From Shewanella gelidii (lineage in GTDB: Bacteria > Pseudomonadota > Gammaproteobacteria > Enterobacterales > Shewanellaceae): 64,000 nucleotides of DNA. A program made the position numbers and the translations under genes. The notes under the pieces are model-generated. The model ran no database searches. It was not told where the DNA came from and was given only the letters and a program-made list of their open reading frames with translations. Within the stretch, counting starts at the first letter, position 1. Every line of letters begins with the position of its first letter. Positions 48,141 to 62,682 of this stretch are shown here, in pieces. The DNA lies in assembly GCF_014647855.1 (NCBI RefSeq), contig NZ_BMPZ01000012.1, positions 1 to 64,000 of the forward strand, given 5' to 3'.

Positions 48141-50030
48141 TTAAGCGCTCTTTCTGAGCAGCCCACGCTTCTTCAAATGAACTAGCAAAATGGAGATAGC
48201 CGCTGGAGTCACGCCTGAAATACGTGAAGCTTGCCCAATAGTTTCTGGTTTATGACCATTTAGCTTTGCGATCACTTCATTCGATAATCCTGGCACTTCT
48301 TGGTAATCAAGCTCACTGGGTAAGCCAGCCGTTTCATGGCGCATCGCTTTATCAATTTCATCTTGTTGACGTTGGATATATCCAGAATATTTCACTTGAA
48401 TTTGAACCTGTTCTGCAGCTCTTGGATCTTCTATCGCCGGTCCAAATCCGTCGATCGACATCAATTTATCATAATCAAGTTCTGGTCGACGCAATAAATC
48501 TTCAAATCGAGCCTCACGATTTATCGGCGTATTCAGGTGAGGATTGAGAGCATCGACAAGCGGTGAGTTAGGATGAACCCAATGACTTCTTAGTCTTTGC
48601 AGCTCTGTTTCAATTGATTCCATTTTTTCACTAAACATGGCCCAGCGATGATCATCGATCAAACCAAGTTCACGGCCTTTTTCCGTCAAACGTAGATCGG
48701 CATTATCTTCACGCAATAGCAGTCTATACTCTGCACGACTAGTGAACATTCGGTATGGCTCTTTAGTGCCTAAGGTCGATAAGTCATCCACTAATACACC
48801 AAGATAAGCTTGGTCACGCCGTGGAGACCATGCATCCTTTCCTTGAACTTGTAAGGATGCATTCATTCCTGCAAGCAAGCCTTGTGCACCAGCTTCTTCA
48901 TAACCGGTCGTACCATTAATTTGTCCAGCAAAAAACAGCCCACTAATAGCCTTTGTTTCTAAAGAATTTTTAAGATCTCTCGGATCAAAATAGTCATATT
49001 CAATAGCATATCCAGGGCGCATTATTTCTGCATTTTCCATTCCTTGAATCGAACGAACTAAATTGAGTTGGACATCAAATGGCAGGCTTGTAGAAATTCC
49101 ATTTGGATAAATTTCACTCGTCGTTAACCCTTCTGGCTCAATAAAAATCTGGTGGGAAGATTTATCAGAAAATCGATGAATTTTATCTTCAATAGATGGA
49201 CAGTATCTTGGTCCGATCCCCTCGATAACCCCTGAATACATGGGACTTCGATCTAATCCTCCACGAATAATGTCGTGGGTGCGTTCATTGGTATGAGTGA
49301 CATAGCATGAAACTTGCTCTGGATGATCTTTGACATCACCAATAAACGACATCACAGGCAAAGGACTATCACCTTTTTGCTCTGTCATTTTACTAAAATT
49401 GATCGTATTGGCATCAATTCTAGGTGGCGTACCAGTTTTTAAACGTCCTACACGAATTGGTAGTTCTCTGAGTCGGTTAGCTAATGCGATGGCTGGCGGA
49501 TCTCCAGCACGTCCACCGCTATAATTTTCTAATCCGATATGAATTTTACCACCCAAAAATGTGCCTGCAGTTAACACGATGGCTGGCGCTTCAAATGCCA
49601 AACCCATTTGGGTAACAACACCAATCACTTTATTATTTTCGACAACAAGGTCATCAACGCCTTGCTGAAATATGCGCAAATTGGCTTGGTGTTGCAGAAT
49701 ATTTTGTATTTTTAAGCGATAAAGATTTCGATCGGCTTGCGCACGAGTCGCTCTTACTGCTGGGCCTTTACTAGAATTAAGGGTTCTAAATTGAATACCT
49801 GAGAAGTCAGTCGCGATAGCCATTGCGCCACCAAGCGCATCGATTTCCTTGACTAAGTGTCCCTTTCCGATCCCACCGATCGCTGGATTACATGACATTT
49901 GTCCAAGCGTATCAATGTTGTGGGTCAATAATAGCGTTTTTGATCCCATTCTTGCTGCTGCGAGTGCGGCTTCAGTACCAGCATGGCCACCGCCAACAAC
50001 AATAACGTCAAATCGCTCATGGAATTGCAT
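48141..50030 (-). CDS. mnmG: MnmG, tRNA uridine-34 carboxymethylaminomethyl modification enzyme
   Basis: FAD-dependent MnmG (GidA), 629 residues, which with MnmE installs the cmnm5 group on the wobble uridine of several tRNAs. FAD motif [19 protein letters not shown] is at 11-29, and the conserved [16 protein letters not shown] follows. It is transcribed away from oriC, as in E. coli and Vibrio. Confidence 0.98.
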   Translation of the reverse strand: MQFHERFDVIVVGGGHAGTEAALAAARMGSKTLLLTHNIDTLGQMSCNPAIGGIGKGHLVKEIDALGGAMAIATDFSGIQFRTLNSSKGPAVRATRAQADRNLYRLKIQNILQHQANLRIFQQGVDDLVVENNKVIGVVTQMGLAFEAPAIVLTAGTFLGGKIHIGLENYSGGRAGDPPAIALANRLRELPIRVGRLKTGTPPRIDANTINFSKMTEQKGDSPLPVMSFIGDVKDHPEQVSCYVTHTNERTHDIIRGGLDRSPMYSGVIEGIGPRYCPSIEDKIHRFSDKSSHQIFIEPEGLTTSEIYPNGISTSLPFDVQLNLVRSIQGMENAEIMRPGYAIEYDYFDPRDLKNSLETKAISGLFFAGQINGTTGYEEAGAQGLLAGMNASLQVQGKDAWSPRRDQAYLGVLVDDLSTLGTKEPYRMFTSRAEYRLLLREDNADLRLTEKGRELGLIDDHRWAMFSEKMESIETELQRLRSHWVHPNSPLVDALNPHLNTPINREARFEDLLRRPELDYDKLMSIDGFGPAIEDPRAAEQVQIQVKYSGYIQRQQDEIDKAMRHETAGLPSELDYQEVPGLSNEVIAKLNGHKPETIGQASRISGVTPAAISILLVHLKKRGLLRKSA

Positions 50031-50089
50031 TTATAAAACCTTCAGTAAAAATTATTCAAATTCTAAAAGACCAGAACTCGCCATTTTAG

Positions 50090-50470
50090 CACTTCATATC
50101 CGCTTGGTGGAAGATCAAATTTTCCTCATCAGATCGGTAAGGATCGGACTAATAGATCTTAAGATCTTTATATAGATCTATTTATTATGTTTACTATTAG
50201 GATCGCGCATTTCTGTGGGTAACCTTATTTACTCTTTAAAATCATAAGGTAACAGCTATTTTTTCTTGTGATCTTTTATCGATCTAACTATCAGAAGCTT
50301 GTGGGTAGATCGCCTATTTATCCACAGATGTTTTTTTGAACACCTGAGGTTGTGAATTACTCCCATGTTATGATCGGTTAAAATAATAGCTTATCCACAA
50401 TTAATTATTTTAATAACTGAAATTGTGAATAAGTTTTATTGGTTTGTGGGTAAATCTTTATTGAACGACG
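50090..50470. other. oriC: chromosomal replication origin (oriC)
   Basis: The mnmG-mioC gap is the E. coli oriC position. It contains about eleven GATC sites in roughly 265 bp. AT-rich GATCTATTTATTA- and AGATCTTTATA-type 13-mers (50150-50195) form the likely unwinding element. A CTATTAGGATCGCG block followed by TGTGGGTAAC is nearly identical to the E. coli R1 region. DnaA boxes: TTATCCACA at 50318-50326 and 50391-50399 (perfect), and TGTGGGTAA, TGTGGGTAG, TGTGAATAA and TGTGGGTAA variants at 50214, 50300, 50424 and 50445. Confidence 0.92.
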
Positions 50471-50480
50471 CATTTATCGA

Positions 50481-50921
50481 TTAAATTTTATGTAGCCAAG
50501 ATTTGATCCAAGCAACAGCGGGTTCTTCAGGGATAGGATCTTGTTGTACATCGATCTCGATCTTATCCACATAAGGGGAGGCGTTTAGAGAATTCAGTAA
50601 ACTTTCTAATTTTGCAGGGCCTTGGCAAAAGGTGTCATAACTTGAGTCACCAATGGCGCAAATAGCAAATTTTGTTCGGTTCAAATTTGGTTTTTCTCTA
50701 TTTAACTGCTGATAAAAAGGTGTAATGTTGTCTGGTAAATCTCCTGCACCATGGGTTGAACTGACGATAATCCATAAAGCATCTGTTGCTATTTCACTAA
50801 GTTTAGGCTGCAGATGGATCTTTATTTGATGATTTGCCGCTTGCAATTGCTCATCTATTTCATCTGCAACATATTCGGAACCGCCTAATGTTGTGCCCAC
50901 TAAAATCTCTATTTTTGCCAT
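50481..50921 (-). CDS. mioC: MioC, flavodoxin-like protein next to oriC
   Basis: A 146-residue flavodoxin of the MioC family: FMN-binding loop GTTLGGSEYVAD at 9-20 and SSTHGAGDLPDN near 54-65. In E. coli it is required for biotin synthase activity in vitro, and its transcription runs into oriC. The same orientation is seen here, with the stop only about 10 bp from the last DnaA-box-containing stretch. Confidence 0.95.
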   Translation of the reverse strand: MAKIEILVGTTLGGSEYVADEIDEQLQAANHQIKIHLQPKLSEIATDALWIIVSSTHGAGDLPDNITPFYQQLNREKPNLNRTKFAICAIGDSSYDTFCQGPAKLESLLNSLNASPYVDKIEIDVQQDPIPEEPAVAWIKSWLHKI

Positions 50922-51819
50922 CTTGTAATCCTGAAAATTTTGACCATTTCGAGTCTAATGCTGATGTTTTGTTGTGTGATTATAGCGATAAATGCACATA
51001 TCGCCGTGTTCTTTTTGTTTGTGTTTTGTACTCATACTGTAAAAAATTAGTCATTTTTTCATTGCTTTAATCAGTCTATAAAAATGTATCGCAGGTCACT
51101 ATTTTTATATTTGTACCACTTACTTCTCAAAAAATGGTCCTTAAAAAACATTAAAAACCCCACTTGTCTCAATTTGGTTCTCAAAACACCTTTGCTATGT
51201 GATTTATATCTCGCTTGCTTGGTGCAACAGGTAAATATGACAAGCAATTGGCGACCTATATTTGGTCAAGTCCACAGACTAGAAAGAAACGAATGTCGAT
51301 ATTTCGAGTATTTCTGCAAAAAAAGGCATAGTAAGTTCACCTGAAAATCATTGTTATTTTCTCTGTAATAGTCAGCTATGACAGAGCTTACAGCCCGATG
51401 TCATTGAACGTATTTTAGTTCATCAATTCGGCTTGAGGAGATTCTTTGAAGCGCAATGATTTCAGCCAAGAATTTTGCAAAGGTGTTTAGCTTTGCAGGC
51501 TTGTTTGATTCTGTTTTTGGGGAGCCTTGAACTGGATCTTGCAAGCATTAAGAACTATGGAAAGGCGTAAAAGCGCTTTCCCTGGTGATGACGACGTGAA
51601 AAGCGCATATCTGGTCAATATGTAGTTTTTTCACCCGGTGTAGGCCCTTTAATTGGATGTGTAGGGATGCGAATCGAACCTATTCGTAGTGTATGGATAC
51701 TTTCATACTCGGTCACTGCAATTTCAAAATAACAGGGCGAAAAGGCATTGCTAGCTGTTTTAATTGGTGAGCTGGCAGTATTTTTAGATTTTTGTCTTAA
51801 TTTTTTTGGAGTATTTTTT
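50922..51819. other. intergenic region, no gene seen
   Basis: About 900 bp between the divergent mioC and the thioredoxin-like gene. Open frames at 50834-51070 and 51084-51344 have no recognisable protein features and poor codon character. A T-loop-like GGTTCGATTC on the minus strand near 51680 does not fold into a tRNA. It may be decayed sequence, and it must hold the mioC promoter. Confidence 0.5.
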
Positions 51820-52050
51820 ATGAAAAATGTAAAAGTATTAGGTATGGGATGTCGTGCGTGTTACGACACAGCGAAGCTAATTTCTCAAATAGCAACGGAA
51901 AAGCAAATTGATATCGAGCTCCAAAAGCTCGAAGAGGTGAGTGATGTTCTTGAGTATGGTGTTCGTGCAACACCAGCCGTAGTCATCAACAACGAAGTCG
52001 TTCACATGGGAGGTATTCCTGCGAAAGAAGTTGTTGCTGAGTGGATTTAG
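51820..52050 (+). CDS. small thioredoxin-like redox-active disulfide protein
   Basis: A 76-residue protein of the minimal thioredoxin-fold group (redox-active disulfide protein 2 / Thioredoxin_3 type). The active-site motif is CRAC near residues 10-13 (GMGCRACYDTAKL), and cis-Pro is in GVRATPAVVINNEVVHMGG. The start at 51820 has TTTGGAG about 9 nt upstream; the frame extends 24 codons further with hydrophobic residues, but these do not belong to the family. Such proteins often accompany metal or arsenic permeases, but this one stands alone. A strong terminator follows. Confidence 0.85.
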   Translation: MKNVKVLGMGCRACYDTAKLISQIATEKQIDIELQKLEEVSDVLEYGVRATPAVVINNEVVHMGGIPAKEVVAEWI

Positions 52051-52150
52051 TCTTACCTTTGTAAGATCTTTTCTAAAGCTCTCGTTATACGATGAAAAAT
52101 AAAGAATAGCGGGACTTGTACAGACAAAAAGCGTAACCAAAAATATAAAG

Positions 52151-52183
52151 AAGGCCGGTAATTTAGGGATTACCGGCCTTTTT
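52151..52183. terminator. bidirectional terminator between thioredoxin-like gene and mnmE
   Basis: Perfect 12-bp stem AAGGCCGGTAAT/ATTACCGGCCTT with a TTAGGG loop and a T tract on the plus strand. It serves the convergent genes on both sides. Confidence 0.93.
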
Positions 52184-52214
52184 GATTTTTCAGTTGCAAA
52201 TTATTACTACTTAT

Positions 52215-53576
52215 TTATTTACCGATACAAAATGAGCTGAATATTTTGCCAAGCAGATCATCCGATGTAAATTGACCAGTAATTTCAGAGAGCGCCATTT
52301 GCGCCATTCTAAGCTCTTCTGCTAACAGCTCACCAGCCAGATAAACTTCAAGCTGTTCTTTACCGATCTGTAAATGGTTGCTGGCAAGATCAAGTGCTTC
52401 GAGGTGGCGCCTGCGTGCGATAAACCCACCTTCTAGATTACTCTGGTAACCCATTAATGACTTTAAGTGCTGTTTGAGTGCTTCTACGCCGAGACCTGTT
52501 TTTGCAGAGATCCGGTGAACACAATAGCCCTGTTCATCAGTTGTTGTTAACGTTTCGCCTGTTAAATCGGCCTTATTTCTAACAACAGTGACACCAAGAT
52601 TTTTGGGTAAACGATCAATAAAGTCCGGCCATATATCATGGGGGTTGATAGCATCTGTGGTTGTACCATCGACCATAAATAGCACCCTATCTGCACTAGC
52701 TATTTCATCCCAAGCGCGCTCTATTCCTATTTTCTCGACCGTATCAACCGTGTCCCTTAAGCCTGCTGTGTCGATGATGTGAAGTGGCATTCCATCGAGA
52801 TGAATGTGTTCTCTTAAGACGTCACGGGTTGTACCAGCGATTTCAGTTACAATTGCAGATTCTTTGCCTGCAAGGGCATTTAATAGGCTCGACTTTCCGG
52901 CGTTTGGACGACCGGCAATGACGACCTTCATCCCTTCTCGAATGATTGCGCCTTGTTTTGCACTTGCTTGTACAATATCAAGCTTATCTATAATTTTATA
53001 AAGTGCAGATGCAATTTTGCCATCGGAAAGAAAATCAACTTCTTCGTCTGGGAAATCAATTGCAGCTTCAACATATAAACGTAAGTTGGTGACTTGCTCT
53101 ACGAGTTCATGAACTTCGGTTGAGAATTCACCTTGGAGAGAATTTAAAGCGCTTTTAGCTGCTTGCTCACTCGTGGCATCGATGAGATCTGCAATCGCCT
53201 CAGCTTGGGTTAAATCAAGCTTATCGTTCATAAAAGCTTGTTCACTAAACTCGCCAGGTTTTGCTATACGGATCCCAGGAACTTCCATGACCCGCTTGAT
53301 TAGCATATCGAGAACTATCTGCCCACCATGGCCTTGAAGCTCAAGTACATCTTCACCAGTGAACGAGTTTGGCCCTTTAAAAAACAAGGCAATTCCTTGA
53401 TCGATTACCTGTTGATTTCCATCCTTGAAATCACAATAGTCAGCATAACGAGGTTTTGGAATATGCCCGAGAATCGCTTTGGCTGCTTGGGTCGCTTTAT
53501 CCCCTGAAATTCGAATAATACCAACGCCACCCCGACCGGGTGCAGTCGCTTGGGCGACGATCGTTTCTGTTGTCAC
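52215..53576 (-). CDS. mnmE: MnmE, tRNA modification GTPase
   Basis: A 453-residue GTPase partner of MnmG. The N-terminal formyl-THF-binding domain is followed by a G domain ([14 protein letters not shown] near 222, DTAGLRDT near 268, NKAD near 335) and the C-terminal CIGK motif that carries the catalytic cysteine. I start it at the GTG at 53576, giving [17 protein letters not shown], the start of its relatives; the frame can be read 18 codons further upstream. A terminator separates it from yidC. Confidence 0.95.
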   Translation of the reverse strand: MTTETIVAQATAPGRGGVGIIRISGDKATQAAKAILGHIPKPRYADYCDFKDGNQQVIDQGIALFFKGPNSFTGEDVLELQGHGGQIVLDMLIKRVMEVPGIRIAKPGEFSEQAFMNDKLDLTQAEAIADLIDATSEQAAKSALNSLQGEFSTEVHELVEQVTNLRLYVEAAIDFPDEEVDFLSDGKIASALYKIIDKLDIVQASAKQGAIIREGMKVVIAGRPNAGKSSLLNALAGKESAIVTEIAGTTRDVLREHIHLDGMPLHIIDTAGLRDTVDTVEKIGIERAWDEIASADRVLFMVDGTTTDAINPHDIWPDFIDRLPKNLGVTVVRNKADLTGETLTTTDEQGYCVHRISAKTGLGVEALKQHLKSLMGYQSNLEGGFIARRRHLEALDLASNHLQIGKEQLEVYLAGELLAEELRMAQMALSEITGQFTSDDLLGKIFSSFCIGK

Positions 53577-53634
53577 TTTGGTGGTACCTGTCTTGGTAAG
53601 TATCATTTGATACTGGGATTGAATAAACAAAAAT

Positions 53635-53660
53635 AAAGGCGGCTATATAAGCCGCCTTTT
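53635..53660 (-). terminator. terminator after yidC
   Basis: Stem AAAGGCGGCT/AGCCGCCTTT with a short loop, read on the minus strand as GCCGCCTTTATTTTTG. It lies about 30 bp past the yidC stop and some 60 bp before mnmE, so mnmE needs its own promoter or read-through. Confidence 0.88.
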
Positions 53661-53691
53661 GAATTAGATAGAACCTAATTAGTCTTGCTGC

Positions 53692-55320
53692 TTATTTTAA
53701 GCCTTTCTTTTCCAGTTGGGCATAAATATATTTTTGTTGTGTAATCGCAACAAGGTTACCCACCAACCAGTATAGAACGAGACCAGCTGGGAACCATAGG
53801 AAGAATACTGTGAAAATAACAGGCATCCACTGCATCATTTTCACTTGCATCGGATCCATAGTCGGTGCCATGGGTTGCATTTTTTGCATGAGGAACATCG
53901 ATAGACCCATTAAAATAGGCATGATGTAGTAAGGATCTTGTACTGACAAATCGTCAATCCAAAGGAAAAATGGCGCATGGCGCAACTCGACGCTTTCCAT
54001 TAGCACCCAATACAATGCAATGAAGATTGGCATTTGTAATAGAATAGGAAGACAACCACCCATTGGGTTTACCTTCTCTTTCTTGTACAACTCCATCATC
54101 GCAGGTCCCATCTTTTGACGGTCATCGCCATACTTATCTTTAAGCGCTTGCAGTTTTGGCTGAAGGTTGCGCATTTTTGCCATAGAGGTGTATTGCGCTT
54201 TCGTCAGTGGATATAAACCACCACGAACAGTCAAGGTGATCAAAATAATTGCGATACCCCAGTTACCAACAAGCGACTGGAAGAACATCAAAAGCTTACT
54301 AATTGGAACTGCTAACCACCATAGGAAACCATAATCTACTACGAGGTTCAGGCTTTCAGAAAGTGCAGAAAGTGCAGGTTGATCTTTTGGACCAACATAG
54401 AACTCAGCTGAAATTAACTGTTGTGAATTAGGAAGAACATCAACGGCTTGACCAGTAAAACCAATATTTGCAAGGTTACCATTCGTGAGTCGAGTAAAGA
54501 TTGTATTTACTTGCTCCGCAGGTGGAACCCAAGCAGATACAAAGTAATGCTGTAGCATTGCTGCCCAGCCACCTTTTGTCGCGACATTTAGGTTTTCATC
54601 TTGAATATCGTCAAATGCGTACTTTTCGTAGCGAGTATCTTGGGTAGAGTATGCGCCGCCTCGGTATGTCGGCATCATCATGCTGCCTTCAGCTTGGTTG
54701 ATGCTTTGCTTGATTTGCCCATACATTTGAACTTGGAGGTTATCCGAAGTTGGGTTATCAATTTTATAACTTACAGAGATATTGTATTTGCCACGGTGGA
54801 ATGTGAAGACCTTGGTATAAGTTGCACCATTGTCTGCGACAAATGTGAGTGGCACTTCTAAAGTATCTTTGTCGTCAGCAAGTGAATAGTGAGTAGATTC
54901 GCTGCTAAAGGCTGCACGACCAGCTTTACTATCGATACCTGCAGGGCCGATTAAGCCACTTTGTGCGATATAGGTGAATGAATGAGTTTGTTCAAGTAGA
55001 ACAAAAGATTCTTCTGAATCGAGTTCGCGCGCATGGTTTAACAGCGCAGAATAGACGATATCACCGCCAACAGGATTGATTTTTAGGTCAAATTGGTCTG
55101 TTGTTACTGTAATTAGATCCTTTGATACAACTAATGCCTCAGGCATCGCAACAGCAGACTGAGGAACATCAGAACTATTTGTTGTACTGGCAGGGATTGA
55201 TGCTGACGCAGAGATTTCTTGCGCAGCAGGTTGAGGAGCATTTTCCATTTGCCATTGTTGAAACAACAAGTAACTGACGAACAGTAGTCCTATTAGCAAT
55301 ATATTGCGTTGAGATTCCAT
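53692..55320 (-). CDS. yidC: YidC, membrane protein insertase
   Basis: A 542-residue inner-membrane insertase: an N-terminal anchor helix (about 6-20), a large periplasmic domain (about 55-340) and the conserved five-helix insertase core (about 345-535) with [20 protein letters not shown] and [20 protein letters not shown]. It acts alone or with SecYEG. It follows yidD after 3 nt and is the last gene of rpmH-rnpA-yidD-yidC. Confidence 0.97.
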   Translation of the reverse strand: MESQRNILLIGLLFVSYLLFQQWQMENAPQPAAQEISASASIPASTTNSSDVPQSAVAMPEALVVSKDLITVTTDQFDLKINPVGGDIVYSALLNHARELDSEESFVLLEQTHSFTYIAQSGLIGPAGIDSKAGRAAFSSESTHYSLADDKDTLEVPLTFVADNGATYTKVFTFHRGKYNISVSYKIDNPTSDNLQVQMYGQIKQSINQAEGSMMMPTYRGGAYSTQDTRYEKYAFDDIQDENLNVATKGGWAAMLQHYFVSAWVPPAEQVNTIFTRLTNGNLANIGFTGQAVDVLPNSQQLISAEFYVGPKDQPALSALSESLNLVVDYGFLWWLAVPISKLLMFFQSLVGNWGIAIILITLTVRGGLYPLTKAQYTSMAKMRNLQPKLQALKDKYGDDRQKMGPAMMELYKKEKVNPMGGCLPILLQMPIFIALYWVLMESVELRHAPFFLWIDDLSVQDPYYIMPILMGLSMFLMQKMQPMAPTMDPMQVKMMQWMPVIFTVFFLWFPAGLVLYWLVGNLVAITQQKYIYAQLEKKGLK

Positions 55321-55323
55321 AGC

Positions 55324-55578
55324 CTATTTATTACACCTATCTTTTTTAGGGGGGACGGGATCACTACCGCCAGCATGTAAAGGATGACATTTTAATATGC
55401 GTTTGAGCGCAAGCCAACATCCTTTCACTGTTCCGTGAGCCATAATTGCTTCAATAGCATAATGTGAGCAAGTCGGATCAAAACGGCAGCGGGGGCCCAG
55501 CATAGGGCTGATTATTATTTGATAGCCGCGAATTAACGCGGTTATTAGCCATTGTAGCGGCGACTTAGTTTTCGCCAT
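55324..55578 (-). CDS. yidD: YidD, membrane protein insertion efficiency factor
   Basis: An 84-residue protein of the YidD family with the invariant [18 protein letters not shown] near residues 29-46 and [13 protein letters not shown] near 64-76. It aids YidC-dependent insertion. It overlaps the end of rnpA by 34 bp, the usual tight arrangement. Confidence 0.95.
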   Translation of the reverse strand: MAKTKSPLQWLITALIRGYQIIISPMLGPRCRFDPTCSHYAIEAIMAHGTVKGCWLALKRILKCHPLHAGGSDPVPPKKDRCNK

Positions 55579-55901
55579 AGCTTTTCTACCAATTTTTTTA
55601 GTTCGGGATTTTCCATCTCTAATACGCCACTTCTGACAAGGACAACAATATCCAAATCAGGCAGATCATGTTGATGCAGACGAAAGCTATCACGAACGAC
55701 TCGTTTTACACGATTGCGTTGGTTTGCATTTTTTATGAAGCGCTTTGCTACAGTAAGTCCTAAACGAGGATGTTTCTCTTCGTTGGGTATAGCAAGAAGG
55801 GTTATTTCAGCAGAAGAAGCTTTGATGGGGTTGTTGAATACAGATTTAAATTGCGCGGGAGTTAACAAACGTAACTCCCGCGTAAAGGTGTAACTAGTCA
55901 C
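55545..55901 (-). CDS. rnpA: RnpA, protein component of ribonuclease P
   Basis: RNase P protein (118 residues), the partner of the RnpB RNA in 5' maturation of tRNA. The signature is [20 protein letters not shown] near residues 62-81, following RLGLTVAKR. The start is a GTG, as in E. coli, with AGGA about 10 nt upstream. Confidence 0.95.
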   Translation of the reverse strand: MTSYTFTRELRLLTPAQFKSVFNNPIKASSAEITLLAIPNEEKHPRLGLTVAKRFIKNANQRNRVKRVVRDSFRLHQHDLPDLDIVVLVRSGVLEMENPELKKLVEKLWRKLSRRYNG

Positions 55902-55920
55902 CTGATTATCGTCCTGCTAT

Positions 55921-56058
55921 TAAGCAGAAAGGCGAGCACGACCCTTGGCACGGCGGCGAGCCAATACCTTACGGCCATTTGCAGTCGCCATACGAGCGCG
56001 GAAGCCGTGAGAACGCTTGCGCTTCAGGTTGCTAGGTTGAAAAGTACGTTTACTCATG
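55921..56058 (-). CDS. rpmH: ribosomal protein L34
   Basis: A 45-residue, highly basic protein of the 50S subunit. It begins [19 protein letters not shown] and ends [12 protein letters not shown], clearly L34. It is too short to stand out among long frames but lies exactly where expected, upstream of rnpA and divergent from dnaA. Confidence 0.97.
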
Positions 56059-56099
56059 ATGGCAATCCGTCTTTGTTAGTGAATAAACCTTATCCCTAA

Positions 56100-56498
56100 A
56101 ATAGAGGTAAGGGCAAAAAAGAGGCCGAATTGTAATCACTTTAAGTTTTGCCGTCAATAAGCAAAGGGCTTTAGTGAGCAAATTCTGACACTATTTTTAT
56201 TGATCATTTATGCTTTCTACACCATAGGATGTGGATAACTCTGTGAACGGACACTATATCTAGTGGTTTTACCGATCAATAAATAGATCAAACAGAGGGG
56301 ATTATAGATCAAAGCTGATCCCTTAACCAAGCTGGATTTGCAGATTAATAGCGGGTTTGCGATCGGTTGCGATCTCAAATGATCACTATATTCACAGGAT
56401 CATGATCGCGTTGGGGATAAATCTATTTTAAGGATAGCGATCAGCGCGTTCACACTATAGAATACCCTCTTTGAGTTTTGATCTTTGGGGATAAGTCC
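56100..56498. promoter_or_regulatory. dnaA upstream region with dense GATC sites
   Basis: Between rpmH and dnaA lie twelve GATC sites within about 280 bp (56202-56483), a perfect DnaA box TGTGGATAA at 56230-56238 and GGGGATAA sequences near 56413 and 56487. AT-rich stretches such as GATCAATAAATAGATC (56275-56290) are present. It must contain the divergent rpmH and dnaA promoters, and Dam/SeqA and DnaA control is expected. The density is like that of the oriC region. Confidence 0.7.
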
Positions 56499-57884
56499 GT
56501 GGCGGTTTCACTTTGGCAACAATGTATCGGTAGGCTGCAAGATGAGCTTTCAGCTCAGCAGTTCAGTATGTGGATCAGACCGTTACAAGCTGAAATGGAT
56601 GGGGATACCCTTGTTTTATACGCACCAAATCGATTTGTTTTAGATTGGGTAAAAGGCAAGTACATCAATATTATCAATCAGTTTTTTACTGAACAAATGG
56701 GCAGTGATGCGCCGAAGTTGCGGTTTGATATTGGTAGCCGACCTTCTGCTGCCAAACCAGATCAGCCTATCGCAACGTCAAAAAATAACAATCAGCCTAA
56801 ATCTCAAGTCGCTAACCCTCGAGCTGCATTTAATGGCAATCAAGAACCAGCAGCGGCAAATTATCGGTCTAATATCAACCCAACATATCAGTTCGATAAC
56901 TTTGTTGAAGGTAAATCGAACCAGCTGGGCAAAGCAGCTGCATTGCAGGTGGCAGAAAACCCTGGGGGCGCATATAACCCGTTATTTTTATATGGTGGCA
57001 CCGGTTTGGGTAAAACCCATCTCCTGCATGCTGTCGGTAATGGCATTATAAAAAACAAACCGGATGCGAAAGTTGTCTACATGCATTCCGAACGTTTTGT
57101 GCAAGATATGGTGAAAGCACTTCAAAACAATGCGATTGAGGACTTCAAACGTTACTATCGCGGCGTAGATGCACTATTTATTGATGACATTCAATTTTTT
57201 GCCAATAAAGATCGATCCCAAGAAGAGTTTTTCCATACGTTCAACGCGTTGCTAGAAGGTAATCATCAGATTATCCTAACTTCAGATCGCTACCCAAAAG
57301 AAATTGACGGTGTAGAAGACCGACTTAAATCTCGATTTGGTTGGGGATTAACGGTTGCCATTGAACCACCCGAGTTAGAAACGCGGGTCGCGATTTTGAT
57401 GAGAAAGGCTGAAGAGAGTGGCATTAACTTACCCGATGAAGTGGCGTTCTTTATTGCTAAGCGGTTGCGCTCGAACGTGCGTGAACTCGAAGGCGCACTG
57501 AATCGAGTGATCGCAAATGCTAACTTTACGGGTCGACCGATTACGATTGATTTTGTTCGCGAAGCGCTTCGAGATCTATTAGCGCTACAAGAAAAGCTGG
57601 TTACCGTAGATAATATTCAAAAAACGGTTGCTGAGTATTACAAAATAAAAATGGCTGACATGCTCTCAAAAAGACGTTCTCGGAGTGTTGCTCGTCCAAG
57701 ACAAATGGCCATGGCATTATCAAAAGAATTAACGAACCAAAGCTTGCCTGAAATTGGGGATGCATTTGGTGGACGTGACCATACGACAGTGCTTCATGCT
57801 TGTCGAAAAATTGCTCAGTTACGGGAAGAGAGTCACGATATTAAAGAAGATTATGCAAACTTGATCAGAACTTTATCTTCTTAG
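56499..57884 (+). CDS. dnaA: DnaA, chromosomal replication initiator
   Basis: Initiator ATPase (461 residues) that binds DnaA boxes and unwinds oriC. Domain I ([27 protein letters not shown]), a variable Gln/Asn-rich linker (about 85-125), an AAA+ domain (Walker [10 protein letters not shown] near 171, FIDDIQF near 233) and the domain IV DNA-binding signature [15 protein letters not shown] near 430. I start it at the GTG at 56499, matching the E. coli N-terminus; the frame continues seven codons upstream to a TTG. Confidence 0.97.
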   Translation: MAVSLWQQCIGRLQDELSAQQFSMWIRPLQAEMDGDTLVLYAPNRFVLDWVKGKYINIINQFFTEQMGSDAPKLRFDIGSRPSAAKPDQPIATSKNNNQPKSQVANPRAAFNGNQEPAAANYRSNINPTYQFDNFVEGKSNQLGKAAALQVAENPGGAYNPLFLYGGTGLGKTHLLHAVGNGIIKNKPDAKVVYMHSERFVQDMVKALQNNAIEDFKRYYRGVDALFIDDIQFFANKDRSQEEFFHTFNALLEGNHQIILTSDRYPKEIDGVEDRLKSRFGWGLTVAIEPPELETRVAILMRKAEESGINLPDEVAFFIAKRLRSNVRELEGALNRVIANANFTGRPITIDFVREALRDLLALQEKLVTVDNIQKTVAEYYKIKMADMLSKRRSRSVARPRQMAMALSKELTNQSLPEIGDAFGGRDHTTVLHACRKIAQLREESHDIKEDYANLIRTLSS

Positions 57885-57900
57885 TCAGGGAATAGAAACT

Positions 57901-59001
57901 ATGAAATTTTCAATTGATAGGGATGCCCTATTAAAGCCGCTTCAATTGGTATGTGGAGCGGTAGAAAGACGACATAATTTGCCTATTTTGGCTAATGTTT
58001 TGGTTGAAGTGAGTGGTCACTCACTTAAGTTGACCGGAACCGATTTAGAAGTAGAGCTAGTCGGCCAAGCTGAGCTACAAGGCGATGTAGAAGAAGGCCG
58101 TACGACAGTGCCTGCGAAAAAGTTGCTTGATATTGTTAAGTCTTTACCGGATCAGGTTGAGCTTAAAATCGAACATCAGGAGAATCGTTGGTTATTGCGC
58201 TCTGGTCGTAGTCGCTTTACGTTAGCCACGCTTCCAGCTGAAGAATACCCTAATGTTGAGGCTTTCCAGGCAGACATTAATTTTACCCTGAAGCAGGGCA
58301 CATTAAAGTCACTGATTGACGCGACACAGTTCTCGATGGCTAACCAAGATGTTCGTTATTATTTGAATGGTCTGCTTTTGGAAACGGAAGGCAATATCCT
58401 GCGTACCATTGCGACAGATGGTCATCGGTTGGCATTAAGTCATCGCATGATTGAAGCGTCATTGCCAGAGAAGCAAGTGATTGTTCCACGTAAAGGGGTT
58501 ATGGAGCTGGTTCGTCTTATCGAAGATGAAGAACAAGAGATTTCCATTGCTATTGGTGATAATGCGATTCGTGCGACGACACCAACAGCTGTGTTTACCA
58601 GTAAGCTTGTTGATGGTCGCTTCCCCGATTACCGCCGTGTATTGCCAAAAGGCGGGGATAAGATTGTTATTGCGAGTCGAGGGCAGTTAAAACAAGCCTT
58701 AATGCGTGCTTCTATTCTTTCGAATGAAAAGTTCCGCGGGGTTCGTATTCAGCTTGAACAAAACTTGCTAAAAATTACTGCAAATAACCCAGAGCAAGAA
58801 GAAGCGGAAGAGATTATTGATGTTGAATATGAGAATCAAGAGTTAGAGATGGGATTCAATGTCAGCTATTTACTTGATGTACTCAATAGTCTGCGTAGTG
58901 ATGATGTTCGTATTACGCTGATTGATGGTAACTCGAGTGCACTTATAGAGAACCATGTAGAAGAAGATTCTATGTATGTGGTTATGCCAATGCGCCTCTA
59001 A
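57901..59001 (+). CDS. dnaN: DnaN, DNA polymerase III sliding clamp
   Basis: Beta clamp, 366 residues, the exact length of E. coli DnaN, starting MKFSIDRDALLKPLQLVCGA and ending with the conserved SMYVVMPMRL. It lies 16 bp after dnaA in the same operon. Confidence 0.98.
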   Translation: MKFSIDRDALLKPLQLVCGAVERRHNLPILANVLVEVSGHSLKLTGTDLEVELVGQAELQGDVEEGRTTVPAKKLLDIVKSLPDQVELKIEHQENRWLLRSGRSRFTLATLPAEEYPNVEAFQADINFTLKQGTLKSLIDATQFSMANQDVRYYLNGLLLETEGNILRTIATDGHRLALSHRMIEASLPEKQVIVPRKGVMELVRLIEDEEQEISIAIGDNAIRATTPTAVFTSKLVDGRFPDYRRVLPKGGDKIVIASRGQLKQALMRASILSNEKFRGVRIQLEQNLLKITANNPEQEEAEEIIDVEYENQELEMGFNVSYLLDVLNSLRSDDVRITLIDGNSSALIENHVEEDSMYVVMPMRL

Positions 59002-59058
59002 GAATCATTAGCCAAATTTTATTTGGTTAATTTTATAGGCAAGTTGCTACGAGAATCT

Positions 59059-62575
<3,517 letters not shown>

Positions 62576-62604
62576 TTTATACCAAATTTTCTCGGTAAGA
62601 AGAT

Positions 62605-62635
62605 AAAAACCAAGCTCGTATAGCTTGGTTTTTTT
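62605..62635 (+). terminator. terminator after gyrB
   Basis: Stem AAAAACCAAGCT/AGCTTGGTTTTT with a CGTAT loop and T run, 30 bp past the gyrB stop. It can also serve the convergent pxp gene. Confidence 0.92.
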
Positions 62636-62682
62636 ATGCCAAATTTTTGCAATTGGCTTTGGAGAGAATGATGAGGTTTGCT

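Noticed and set aside
50834-51344. Two open frames of 78 and 86 codons downstream of mioC
   Set aside because: Cys/Tyr/Leu-rich translations without domain features or ribosome binding sites; one overlaps mioC.
51655-51720. Possible tRNA or tRNA remnant on the minus strand (GGTTCGATTC T-loop-like sequence followed by CCA)
   Set aside because: The T-stem has two mismatches, and no matching acceptor arm or anticodon arm can be built from the upstream sequence.
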